From NCBI GenBank assembly GCA_030052745.1, contig JANBVO010000018.1, positions 620,001 through 684,000 of the forward strand: a DNA stretch of 64,000 nt, written 5' to 3'. Both the position numbers and the translations under genes were made by a program. Origin of the DNA: Pleurostoma richardsiae (Eukaryota; Ascomycota; Sordariomycetes; Calosphaeriales; Pleurostomataceae). Below are positions 1 to 10,417 of this stretch, piece by piece; the stretch's first letter is position 1, and the number at the start of each line of letters is the position of its first letter. Under the pieces are notes generated by a model. That model saw nothing but the letters and a program-made list of their open reading frames with translations, searched no databases and was not told the DNA's origin.

Positions 1-1
1 G

Positions 2-3000
2 CGCTCGCGAAGTATTCTGGTGGAGGATCACCAAATCGCTGTGGATGACCCTCGACTGGATCCGTCAAACCCACAATTCGACCACTTTCTCTGGGCACAA
101 GCTGCGTTTCAGTCGCTTAACTGCGAAGGGGTTGTTCTCCAGCGCCAGGGTGTTGTCTTCTCCAACCTGTCCGTGAGCGGCTCAGCTGCTGCTCTCCAGT
201 TTCAAGAGACCGTCTTGTCTACTTTCACAGTGCCCTTCCGTAAGCTTGCCAAACTCGTGCCGGGACGCAAGCCGACAGTTCAGCGCCATATTCTCCACAG
301 CTTTGATGGCCTTCTGCAGAGCGGCGAGCTGCTGCTCGTCCTCGGTCGCCCTGGGAGTGGTTGCACGACGTTTCTCAAGACCATTTGCGGGCATTTGGGC
401 GGTCTCAGGCTTGAGGGCGACAGTAACATTCACTATGAGGGTATTAGCTTTGAGCAGATGACGAAGCAGTTTCGTGGGGAGGTTGCGTACAACCAGGAGG
501 TGGACGAGCATTTTCCTCATCTGACTGTCGGCGAGACGCTGGCCTTTGCCGCGTCGGCACGGACACCAAGCCAACGCCCCGGCGGTCTGACACGCGCTGC
601 GTATGTCGACACCGTCGTCAAGGTCGTGATGGCAATGTTCGGTCTCTCCCACACTGTGAACACCAAAGTCGGAGACAACTTTGTGCACGGCGTCAGCGGT
701 GGAGAACGCAAGCGTGTCAGCATCGCTGAGATGTTTCTCTCTCGGGTGCGCATCGGAGCGTGGGACAATAGCACCCGCGGCCTTGATGCCGCCTCTGCCC
801 TGCAGTTTATCCAGTCTCTGCGTCTTTCTGCAAACCGGGGCAAAGCCTGCCACGCTGTGGCGGCCTATCAAGCTTCCGAGTCCATCTATGACCTGTTCGA
901 CAGGGTAGTCGTCTTGTACGAGGGCTATGAGATCTTCTACGGTCCACGGGAGCGTGCTGTGGAGTACTTCGAAAAAATGGGCTGGCATCGAGATCCCCAG
1001 CAAGTGTCTCCCGACTTTCTAACAGCCGTCACCAACCCAGGAGAGAGGCGAGCGCGCTCCGGCATGGAAGAGAAAGTACCGCGCACTCCGACTGAGTTCT
1101 TCCGGCACTGGAAGCAGAGCGAGGATCATCGGCGGCTGATGGTGGAGATTGAGCAGTACCGGAAGCAGTATCCCCTTCACGGCAAGACACTCGAGGACTT
1201 CCAGGCTAGCCACACCAAGCAACAAGCCAAGCACTCTCGACCCCTGAGCCCTTATATTCTCTCTGTGCCCATGCAGACTAGGCTATGTCTGACACGGGCC
1301 TACCAACGGATGCGCAATGACCTCCCCACAACACTGTCGACCGTCTTCAACCAAGTTGCCTTGTCTCTCATCATTGGGTCCATTTTCTACAACTCGCCCA
1401 ACACAAGCAGCGCCTTCTTCCAGAAGGGTTCTGTACTCTTCTTCGCTGTCCTCATGAATGCGCTAATCACTATCACCGAGATTATGCAGCAATACGGCCA
1501 GCGTCCGATCGTGGACAAGCAGGCGAGATATGCCTTTGTCCATCCGGCCACCGAGGCCCTCGCAAGCGTGCTCTCCGACCTTCCGATCAAGCTAGCTCGT
1601 TGTACCGCTTTTTGTATCATCGTTTACTTCATGACGAACTTGCGGCGGGAGCCTGGCGCCTTCTTCGTGTTTTACCTGTTCATTATCACAACTATCATCA
1701 CGATGTCTGGTCTCTTCCGTACCTTAGCAGCTGTCACCAAGGTTGTAGGGCAAGCCATGGGTTTCGCTGGTATCATTATCATCTGCCTCATTGTATATAC
1801 GGGGTTCACTCTGCCGCAGACATACATGCGCCCATGGCTCTCGTGGATCCGCTGGATCAACCCCGCCTACTATGCTTTCGAAGCCCTGGTCAGCAACGAG
1901 TTCCACGGCCGCCAGTTCCAGTGCGGCTCCTTCATTCCACCCTACGGGACTGGGAACTCCACTGTGTGCTCAGCGGTAGGCGCCATACCGGGCCAGCAAT
2001 TCGTCTCGGGCGATACTTTTATTCGGCAGAATTACAACTACACTTGGGATCATACATGGAGAAATTACGGCATTCTGTTCGGCTTACTAATTTTCTTTCA
2101 TCTCACATACTTCGCGGCTACCGAGTACATCCGGGACGGACGGTCTAAAGCGGAGACTCTGGTTTTCCGCCCCGGGCGCGCTCCTCGTTATCTCCAGCAA
2201 GACGATGTCGAGGGCCAAGCCAGGACGGTCAGCTCCGAAATGACAGTCGGTGATCGCATGCTACATTTACCAAAGCAAGAGGATGTCCTCATGTGGCGTG
2301 GGGTCAACTACGACATTCCCGTAAAGGAGGGCACCAGGCGGTTATTGGATGGCGTCAACGGCTGGGTCAAGCCAGGGACGCTCACGGCCCTCATGGGTGT
2401 ATCGGGTGCGGGCAAGACAACTCTTCTAGATGTCCTCGCGCAGCGGGCCTCTCTGGGCGTCGTGACGGGCGATATACTTGTCAACGGCCAGCCGTTGACA
2501 TCTAGCTTTCCCAGACGGGTTGGATATGTGCAGCAGCAGGATTTACATCTCGAGACTACAACGGTCCGTGAAGCCCTCCGGTTCAGTGCCATGTTACGTC
2601 AAAGCCGGTCAACACCCAAGGGAGAAAAGTACCAGTATGTCGAGGAAGTCATCCAGATTCTAGGCATGGAAGACTTCTCCGAGGCAGTCGTGGGTCAGCT
2701 AGGAGAGGGCCTCAATGTCGAGCAGAGGAAGTTGCTGAGCATCGGGGTAGAGCTCGCCGCGAAGCCAGACCTGCTGATCTTCCTCGACGAGCCGACGAGC
2801 GGTCTCGATTCCCAGAGTTCTTGGACGATCTGCACTCTTCTCCGAAAGCTTGCCGATCAGGGACAGGCGATACTGGCTACTATCCATCAACCGGGCGCTC
2901 TGCTTTTCCAGACCTTTGATCGCCTACTGTTCCTCGCCGAGGGCGGAAAGACCGTTTACTTTGGTGAGATTGGACCCCACTCTCGAATAGTTCTTGACTA

Positions 3001-4189
3001 CTTCACCCGGTGCGGTGCTCGTCCCTGCCGGCCAGGCGAGAACCCTGCAGAGTACATCCTTGAGATGGTCTCTGGGGAGCAAGCCATGGACGTAGACTGG
3101 GTCGGTCAGTGGAATGACAGTCCCGAGCTGCGCCGCGTTGTCGCAGAGCTCGACCAACTTTCAACTTGCGCTCAATCTTCCGCACATCGGGCTTCTGCAA
3201 ATGGCCAGGGTGGAACTTTCGCATTGCCACTGCACAGTCAGCTGTACCATGTTGCCGTCCGCGTCTTCCAACAATATTACCGGCAGCCCAACTACATCTT
3301 CACCAAGTTTATACTCGGTATCGTCTCAGGCTTGTTCATAGGCTTCTCCTTCTTCAAGGCCAACCACTCAGAGCAAGGATTTCAGAACGCACTGTTCAGC
3401 GTCTTCCTGCTCTGCAGCATCTTCTCGGCGCTTGTCAACCAAATCATGCCCAAATTCGTAGTCCAGCGAGCCCTCTACGAGGTTCGCGAGCGCCCGTCAC
3501 GGGTCTATTCCTGGAAAGTCTTTATCCTGGCACAAGTCCTCGTTGAGATGCCTTGGCAGGTACTCCTCGGAGTCTGCGCCTGGGCAGCCTCGTATTTCCC
3601 CGTCTTCTCAACGACCGGCAGCTCCGAGACGCGGGGCCTCGTACTGCTCTTCATCGTTCAGTTCTACATCTACGCCGCCAGTATGGCCCAGATGCTCATC
3701 TCAGCGATCGAGAGCGCCACCGTCGCGGCCCAGCTGGCAATTCTGATGTTCGGCCTTTCCCTCATCTTCAACGGCATCATGCAGCCCCCGGACGCACTTC
3801 CCGGCTTCTGGATATTCATGTATCGCGTCTCACCCTTCACGTACTACGTCAGCGGCATCGGCAGCGCAGCCCTCCATGGCCGCGAGGTGCGCTGCTCGGA
3901 CGCGGAGCTCAGCGTCGTCGACCCTCCGGCGGGCCAGACTTGCGGCGAGTACTTTGCCCGGTACCTCGAGGCGGCAGCCGGCCGACTCTCCAACCCGGAC
4001 GACACTTCCTCGTGCCAGTACTGCGCCTTGACCTCTGCAGACCAGTTCCTCGCACAGCGCAGGATCTTCTACGACGAGCGCTGGCGCAACTACGGGATCT
4101 TCTGGTGCTACTTCGTCTTCAACACTGTTGCTACGGTTCTTTTGTACTATCTTTTCAGAGTCCGTGTTTGGAGACCTCGCAAGAGGTAG
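2..4189 (+). CDS. PDR-type ABC transporter (ABCG full-size), 5' end outside window
   Basis: ATP-driven plasma-membrane exporter of the fungal pleiotropic drug resistance family, layout NBD-TMD-NBD-TMD. The frame is open from base 2 with no ATG before the conserved DPRLDPS block, so the N-terminus lies upstream of the window. NBD1 has the degenerate Walker A GRPGSGCTTF near residue 107, signature VSGGERKRVS near 225 and Walker B-like WDNSTRGLD. NBD2 has canonical Walker A GVSGAGKTTLL near 792, a degenerate signature LNVEQRK and Walker B LLIFLDEPTSGLD. This asymmetric pairing of one degenerate and one normal site is normal for the family. Two blocks of hydrophobic helices follow the NBDs. About 1389 residues are present without an intron, ending in a TAG. 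It converges on a Zn2Cys6 regulator, which could control it. Family call is firm; substrate is unknown. Confidence 0.95.
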   Translation, partial: RSRSILVEDHQIAVDDPRLDPSNPQFDHFLWAQAAFQSLNCEGVVLQRQGVVFSNLSVSGSAAALQFQETVLSTFTVPFRKLAKLVPGRKPTVQRHILHSFDGLLQSGELLLVLGRPGSGCTTFLKTICGHLGGLRLEGDSNIHYEGISFEQMTKQFRGEVAYNQEVDEHFPHLTVGETLAFAASARTPSQRPGGLTRAAYVDTVVKVVMAMFGLSHTVNTKVGDNFVHGVSGGERKRVSIAEMFLSRVRIGAWDNSTRGLDAASALQFIQSLRLSANRGKACHAVAAYQASESIYDLFDRVVVLYEGYEIFYGPRERAVEYFEKMGWHRDPQQVSPDFLTAVTNPGERRARSGMEEKVPRTPTEFFRHWKQSEDHRRLMVEIEQYRKQYPLHGKTLEDFQASHTKQQAKHSRPLSPYILSVPMQTRLCLTRAYQRMRNDLPTTLSTVFNQVALSLIIGSIFYNSPNTSSAFFQKGSVLFFAVLMNALITITEIMQQYGQRPIVDKQARYAFVHPATEALASVLSDLPIKLARCTAFCIIVYFMTNLRREPGAFFVFYLFIITTIITMSGLFRTLAAVTKVVGQAMGFAGIIIICLIVYTGFTLPQTYMRPWLSWIRWINPAYYAFEALVSNEFHGRQFQCGSFIPPYGTGNSTVCSAVGAIPGQQFVSGDTFIRQNYNYTWDHTWRNYGILFGLLIFFHLTYFAATEYIRDGRSKAETLVFRPGRAPRYLQQDDVEGQARTVSSEMTVGDRMLHLPKQEDVLMWRGVNYDIPVKEGTRRLLDGVNGWVKPGTLTALMGVSGAGKTTLLDVLAQRASLGVVTGDILVNGQPLTSSFPRRVGYVQQQDLHLETTTVREALRFSAMLRQSRSTPKGEKYQYVEEVIQILGMEDFSEAVVGQLGEGLNVEQRKLLSIGVELAAKPDLLIFLDEPTSGLDSQSSWTICTLLRKLADQGQAILATIHQPGALLFQTFDRLLFLAEGGKTVYFGEIGPHSRIVLDYFTRCGARPCRPGENPAEYILEMVSGEQAMDVDWVGQWNDSPELRRVVAELDQLSTCAQSSAHRASANGQGGTFALPLHSQLYHVAVRVFQQYYRQPNYIFTKFILGIVSGLFIGFSFFKANHSEQGFQNALFSVFLLCSIFSALVNQIMPKFVVQRALYEVRERPSRVYSWKVFILAQVLVEMPWQVLLGVCAWAASYFPVFSTTGSSETRGLVLLFIVQFYIYAASMAQMLISAIESATVAAQLAILMFGLSLIFNGIMQPPDALPGFWIFMYRVSPFTYYVSGIGSAALHGREVRCSDAELSVVDPPAGQTCGEYFARYLEAAAGRLSNPDDTSSCQYCALTSADQFLAQRRIFYDERWRNYGIFWCYFVFNTVATVLLYYLFRVRVWRPRKR

Positions 4190-4647
4190 ATTATAGACAC
4201 GGGGAAGTGATGCGTGGCAACACCTACCCAAGTGGACTACCAGATCCGGGTCATAGTACAGGGTGCTGGCGGAGTGTAGTAAGTTACAGTAGTGGTACGC
4301 ATTCATAGGTCGCATAGTAGGCGCATCCTGGGGCAGGAGCTCGTGAAATCATGAGCTACTTAGAGAAATTAGCTAATCGTAATAAGAATGTTCAAGTCCT
4401 CTTTTACGCACGTATTATGTTTGCTTTGGATTGGACCTCATCTTTCTGCTTGTTTGGGCACATAGGCGGTAATCCACCGCGAGACGACCACCTGCGATGC
4501 TCGCGCCGCGTCGAAATTTCTATCTTCGTGCTCACGAGGATAGAAACTTGTATTAAGTGCCTGAATGAAGCGAGCCCAAAGCGCTCGTAGGGGTGGGGGG
4601 AGTAGACACGACACTGAAGCTCCAACTATCCTGGTTGCAGTCTATCA
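4190..4647. other. Intergenic, convergent 3' ends
   Basis: Gap between the stop codons of the ABC transporter and the Zn2Cys6 regulator. I see no gene, RNA or repeat here; it should hold both 3' UTRs. Confidence 0.6.
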
Positions 4648-7017
4648 TCAGTCCAAGCTAGGGAGAAGGTAAGCGTCAACGACGTTGAAACGTACCATGA
4701 CGTTTTTGTCCAGGGGAGAGTCCCCGAACTCTAGGCACCATAGGTCAGTCGTGTCGGGAGCCCAAGGTGGGACGCTCAAAAACTCAGCGACCGCCGGCGA
4801 GTCAATGGATCTAACATCCTGGTCTAGATCCTGTATCAGGGCCGGGCCGAGCTTGTCCGTCCCGGGGTAGCTGAGCCTGCGAGCTTTGCTGAGGACAACC
4901 TGCAACATGTGGACCGCTCTTTTTGCCTCTTGCGACTTGGCGGCCCACTGGACCCATATGTCGTATGATCCTGATAACGCGGCGACCGTTTCCTCCTTCA
5001 ACTCGGAGCTGTCGGAAGCGACCCCGTTGATATTCTGGTCCACCGCGAGGCAGAGGATGGTGGCTGCAAAAAGGAAGTCCTGCCTGATCATCGAAGAGAC
5101 TCGCCAGTACGCGTATATCTTCCCACCGGGTTGCGTCGCATGGTGTAGACGTGACTGGTGCTTAGATATCTCCAAGGCCGCGTCAATGCAATGACCTCGC
5201 GCAAGAGAATAACAGTCGCCAGTATCCGCGGCGAGCATGTAACCACGGTGTAGCCTGCATCTAGCCTTCTGGTAAAGCAACTCTATTATCAGCCTTCGGA
5301 GGAACTCCTTGGGTGTCTCCTCACTCGTTTCTGCGGTTTCCGACGACCGGTACTCGCTCGGCAGTCCGAGATAGACCTCCTGCAACTTAGTGAACAGCTC
5401 GAGGACTTCATTGTGCGAGGGTGGAGTTGCCAGGATAGTCACATCCGTGATGTCAGCGAGCATTGCGAGGAGCTTGTGCTTATAGATCATAAACGCCACG
5501 TTGTCCTCCGTTTCGCGACTACGCGGCAGCTCCTCCTCATCATAGCTGGACTCGTCTTCTAGCAGGACCCTGGGGAAGTTGACGTCGCAATGCTTCGGGT
5601 TGATCATCCGAGGGAGACCAAAGTGGGCCGCGACGATGACGTCGAGTTCGAAGATGACGAGCCACACTCTCCTTCGTATCTCCGCCTGGAACGCGGACAT
5701 GCGCGGGAAGTGCGAGCCATCTCGGTGGTAGCCCATGCGCTGAGCCATCCGCACAAGCGTACCGAGCATGACCCATATCCCGATCTCGGTGTCTTCGGCC
5801 GGGACGTAGTTGAGGTGAAGGTAGTGGAGTAACGTCTCTATCGTGAATGCCGGGCCCTTTGCATACTGTCCGAGCACCAGGCACTGGACGACTTTTGTTC
5901 TGTACAAGTCGACTAAGCGCTGCGGCTCGGCTCCTGAAGGTAGGGTGATGCCAGGGCCCTCAGTGTCTGATGGCGCAATGTCCCAATGCAGGGCGCCTAT
6001 ACCGAGCATAGCGAACAGCAAGCCAACCCACATAACCGGTGTGTCTGCGGGAGACTCCCAAAACCGAGAATACTCCTTCATGAAGGTGGGCTTGTGGATG
6101 AGGGCTAGCGCCAGTGGGTTAGCATGCCTTCGCCAACAACGTAAAGAATAATAGGTAGTAGAGGCCGAAACTCACTATGCGATATCGACAGCACAGCCCA
6201 GTATTTCTCCAGGAGCACATCTGCAAGAGGCTTTGGCGGTATAGCATCCAGAATCTCCCGGTGCTTTGCTTTCGCTTCCTCCGCGTGGGCAAGGTCTACT
6301 CGTGCAGGACCCAATCCTGGGTTCGCTGCCGGGCAAGGGCCGTCGGGCGATGGATTGGCTTCGCACTGGTCCCGGAGGTCTGCAATCTGATGAGTCTCGT
6401 TCAGTAAGCCTATAAGACGGCCCAGACTAGTATGCTCACCCGATCTAGGATGGCGAGCCAGTGGGCGCCTTCTACATAGTGTGCCTGAGAGTTCCCGAGA
6501 TCAAGGCATCCCATGTTGTCGGACACATGAGAAGGGTCCGAGATGCTTTGGCTCTGCATCCCTCCTCCGCATGGCGAGAACGAGGTGTGTGGAGACTGCT
6601 CTCGCTGTGTCGGCGATGCTGCACGGTCGCCAACGCGCCTCATGAGAGCCAGCACCTGGCGCTCCAGCTCGTCAATCCTCTCCTGGACACCCGTGGAATG
6701 TTTCACTCCGGGAGATCCTGCGCCCACCGCTGTGTGTTCCGGGTAGACGCATTTGTGCTCGAGGCCCTTCCTCACGCAGGTCTCGCAAGGGCGAGCGCGG
6801 TTGCACCTTGATCTGCGGGAACGGGCTGTGTAAGCAGGGACGCCGACGCACTGATGTGGAGCCGGGGGACAACCAACTTTCTCTTGCGGCACACGTTGCA
6901 GGACAGTTGCGGCTTGTCCCTGCGGCGCTTAGGGTCAACGGGCGGCTTGCGCGAGCCGCTCGGCCTCTCCTGCGGGTCGGAGGCCGCGCCGAGAGTCAAC
7001 GGAAGCCGAGTGTCCAT
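4648..7017 (-). CDS. Zn2Cys6 transcription factor with fungal-specific TF domain
   Basis: Nuclear DNA-binding regulator. Four exons by my reading: 7017-6878, 6812-6440, 6386-6176 and 6104-4648, summing to 726 codons plus stop. The first intron cuts the zinc cluster; splicing gives CNVCRKRKSRCNRARPCETC followed by a last Cys in EHKC, a CX2CX6CX5CX2CX8C binuclear cluster. A linker and short coiled coil (ERIDELERQVLALMRRV) follow. The third join makes TLIHKPTF, the usual entry to the fungal-specific regulatory domain, which fills most of the C-terminus. The third intron contains a CTAAC branch site. The start is taken at the ATG of MDTRLPL; an in-frame ATG at 7065 is possible. It is convergent with the PDR transporter. 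Target genes cannot be told from sequence. Confidence 0.85.
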
Positions 7018-7065
7018 TGTCTCCGATCCAACAAAAGGCTGCACACACGCTAGAGATATTATCAA

Positions 7066-8049
7066 AGGGCAAGGCTACGGGCGGCTCTGAAGAGTTGATG
7101 GAGGTGTATGAGTGCGATTAGAGCTAAGATGGGGCAGTCTGGGAGGAAATCTGACCTCTAATGCTTCCAATCACCGTCGGCGTTTGACGGGTGATCGGGC
7201 TATGCCGACCATCCGACCCTCCGCCCCGACCGGGCCAGCCTCCACACGAAATACTCAACGGTCCCCGCTTCCGCAGTTCCCTTGAATCTCCACACCCGCC
7301 TCATCGCCAACACAAAGTCAGTTGTTGCTAGGTGTTCCGGATCCGTGGGCCCGCCGCGGACCTGGCGGAAACACTGTGCTCCAAGGCCCGACCGGCCGCA
7401 GTTGGAATTATTTGTCACAGGAGTTTTCGCCGACATATCCGGACGGGCGAATGACGTCTTGACTCCACCGGAGTTTAGCTGACCAGCCAAGTCTTTCTGA
7501 TGTTTCGGCGTTAATCGAAGAGTTGCGTACGCTGCACGAAAGTTTCAGTACCGTCAACGCGCAGCCAATTCTTCAATTCTTCAACGGCAAATACAAAAAC
7601 ATTATATTGGAAAGAGTGTCGTCTATAGACAGAAACGGAAAAAAAAACGCCTTCAAACTTCCTGAGGTTGCGAACGACACAGACCAGGTCACGACTTTGC
7701 CTGGTTAATTTCAACTTAGATTCAAGCAAGACTCGTGGTAGGAATAGTCAAAGGCACTGAATATGAAGTATAAGTGTCTGGCGACCAAAAAGTAGTTCTA
7801 GATTCCACTATACCAAAGAATAGAATAAGAAGTTAAATGTTCATGTAACTCAAAACTGGACCACTCCATGTTAATCTAGTCTAGCTTTCCTGACCAATAG
7901 CCTATCTATCCCATGTCTTTGGGGCCATAGCTCAGTTTGCTATAGTTCCCAAGCCGGAAAACTGATCTCGTATTGTCCTCGATTTTCCGATGGATCACCA
8001 TGACGGCCTGGCTGAGTTATCGCTTGCCACGCAATGCTTAATAAACCTT
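7066..8049. other. Intergenic: regulator promoter and GH51 3' flank
   Basis: Holds the promoter of the Zn2Cys6 regulator and the 3' flank of the GH51 gene. I see no coding region; the short open frames have no family features. Confidence 0.5.
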
Positions 8050-9795
8050 CTACAACTTCCATCTCAACAAGGTGAAGCTTAGCCTTTCGAAAGTGTACGC
8101 CATGCCCTTCCCTCCCCACCGACTCTCCTTTACGCTGATCTTCTCATTTCCTTGGACGTTGGCATCCGTAGCCTGGAACTCCTTACCGCCAATGGTATAA
8201 ACTTCCGCCTCCTCACCGTCTAGAAGCTTCAAGCCGTCCAGCGTCGCCGTCATGTCCATTTTCTCGTCGGAATTCACAACAGCAACGTTCATCCACCCAT
8301 CTTCACTGACGGCCGCGCTCACATCCAGCTTCGGAACTCTAACGGTTGAACCAATCCAGTCCGGGAAGGTCTCGCCCTCGTACAGCCCCGTGCGAACGTG
8401 GACCGCGACAGACCTGCCGCGCATGTACTTCGAGAAAAGGAGCAGTGGGAAGTACGTTGTCTGCCTCCATAGGCCATTCGGACTTGTCATGAGGGGCGAG
8501 ATGACATTGACGCTCTGTGCAACCGTGGCCATGCCCAGCTCCCTTGACTGCCGGATGAAGATGTTAAGCCATATAGCAACCGCCAGGCCGTCGCTGAGCG
8601 AATAGACCTGCTCGGCGCCCTCGTTTCCGGGTGCCTTGACTGGATCCCATACGTTCCACTCGTCGAAGCAGATAGTCGGCCGCGTCTGGCTCTTTGGCTT
8701 CATATTAATGAGGCTCACATCAGGGTATGGACTCAAGTCGACCTCGCAGCGGGCTAGATCAATCAGTGAGGAGCAGACCTGGATAGATCGCTCGGCGCCG
8801 TATACGGAAGAGATATTCTTGTAGTGGCCGCTGCCCATGGAGTAGTAATGGATCGAGTGCATGTCCACCCAGCGGATGCACTTCTGGAGAACGTAGCGGT
8901 CCCAGTCAGACATCCCGTCCTTGCCGCAGAGGATCAGCTTGATGGAGGGATCCAGGAGTTTCAGCGCTAGAACGGAAGACAAAATGTCAGTCTTGCCAGT
9001 TAATGGCGGTAAAGGAAGTGGACGCCCCAACCTTTTGCCCACTGGATGGCCTTCTTCGCGTAGTCCTCCATCGTGTGCTGTTCCACCTGCCTGCGAGCAA
9101 TATTAGCCTCATTACGCTGAATATCAAACAGTCAATTCGTAGTGGCACTCACCATGGCCCCCACATCTCGTTACCGAGAGACCAGTACTTCACCCCGTAC
9201 GGCTTCTCGTGCCCATTCTGCCTCCTCAGATTCGCGTAGTATGTATCCTTGTCACCGTTGCAGTATTCCACCCACGCGAGCGCTTCATCGAGAGAACCAG
9301 TCCCCATGTTGAGGCAAAGGTACGGCTCTGCACCGACAGTCTTGATCCACTCCATGAACTCGTCCGTCCCAAAAGTGTTCGGCTCGAACCCCTCCCAGGC
9401 TAATTCTGGCCGTTTCGGCCGCTTGTTCTGGGGTCCAATGCCATCTTGCCAGTGGTATGTGGCACAAAAGTTTCCTCCCGGGTACCGCACGACCGGCACC
9501 TTCAGCTCGTCTTTGAGGCAGCCGATAACGTCGGTACGGAAGCCGTTGGAATCTCGGAGGCCCTGATTGGTGTTTTGGGGGTCATAGATTCCGCCGTAGA
9601 TGCAGCGCCCCATGTGTCTGTTAGGCCGAAACGGGCTGCTTAGCGCAATGTCTGGCAGAGGAGAATAGCTCAGGCAACCTACTCTAGAAAACCGCCATAA
9701 ATGAGAGGATCTATGTCCGCAATGGTGTGTGTCGGGTTGAATGAGATAGAGGGGGACTCATCCCCATCCTTAGGTAAGGCGGTCAGAGTCGTCAT
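8050..9795 (-). CDS. GH51 alpha-L-arabinofuranosidase, intracellular type
   Basis: Retaining glycoside hydrolase that releases terminal L-arabinofuranose from arabinan or arabinoxylan oligosaccharides. Four exons: 9795-9683, 9617-9153, 9090-9032 and 8966-8050; lengths total 1554 bp, 517 aa. The first join makes GGFLEHMGRCIYGGIY, the strongly conserved N-terminal GH51 block. The acid/base Glu is in SLGNEMWGPW and the nucleophile Glu in CFDEWNVWD. The C-terminus is the beta-sandwich domain. The start at MTTLTALPKDG matches intracellular GH51 proteins; an upstream in-frame ATG at 9864 would add 23 residues. No signal peptide is seen, so substrate probably enters as short oligosaccharides, which fits the sugar transporter in the same cluster. 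Its promoter carries three 25-bp repeat units. Confidence 0.93.
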
Positions 9796-10417
9796 GTCGC
9801 TGGTCTTGCGCCGTGAAGCTATGTGTCGCCAAGCCGATATGGGTGCAATGCGAAAGAGAGACAAGTGCTGTCAAGCAGACAAACCCTTTTGCTAACGGTT
9901 CGGGTGGCTGTGCTATTTCAACCTCGCGATGAGAAGATCTGCGTCCCACGACAAAAGGTGTCATTGCAGCGACGGTCATGACTCGCAGTCTTATTCTTAC
10001 TGATATGGTGGATTGTTTTTGGGAGACGAGCACCTGGCCCCTAATTGGAAACATTTGCAGTTCTCATGACTCTGAGACGACAGAGACCAGCGAAAGCGCC
10101 GGGGAGTGCCGGCCACTTACCGATCGGGGAGTACCGGTTGTTTGCCGACCGGGGAGTATCGGCGGCATTGCCGGGACTAGCTGCGCCCGGGTGGGGGGCA
10201 CTGAAACCGTCAGGCGACACTATACCGGAGACTACCTAGGCCAGGCACTACACGACAGATCGTCCGTCTTTAGATATGAGAATCTGCAGGAAAACGTACA
10301 CGTGTAGAGTCTTGTGGCGTTATCTTCGCCGGGTTGTTCAGCCGGGAGCGCTTATGCTAACATGGAGTCTCTCTCGTGGACTCTTTCTCGGCATGCACAC
10401 CGTTGTCTCATAAAGGG
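9796..10417. promoter_or_regulatory. GH51 gene promoter region
   Basis: Upstream region of the GH51 gene, also the 3' flank of the Zn2Cys6 regulator ending at 10418. Its only clear structure is the three-unit 25-bp array at 10099-10173, about 300-380 bp before the GH51 start codon. No coding sequence is supported. Confidence 0.6.
10099..10173. repeat. Three-unit 25-bp tandem array carrying a CGG-rich 14-bp box
   Basis: Three units start at 10099, 10124 and 10149, exactly 25 bp apart. Each opens with a 14-bp box: CCGGGGAGTGCCGG, TCGGGGAGTACCGG, CCGGGGAGTATCGG. The remaining 11 bp of each unit are less alike. The CGG/CCG ends suit zinc-cluster regulators, which bind CGG half-sites. The third box recurs exactly, on the other strand, in the regulator/transporter promoter at 12932-12945. 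Binding is inferred, not shown. Confidence 0.8.

Noticed and set aside
182-1003. 273-codon minus-strand frame opposite the ABC transporter
   Set aside because: It lies fully antisense to conserved NBD1 sequence and has no domain features; it is a shadow of the real gene.
7921-7990. A tRNA-like start (GGGGCCATAGCTCAGT) near 7921
   Set aside because: No TTCRANTC T-loop at the right distance and no 3' acceptor strand pairing with the 5' end, so no cloverleaf can be supported.
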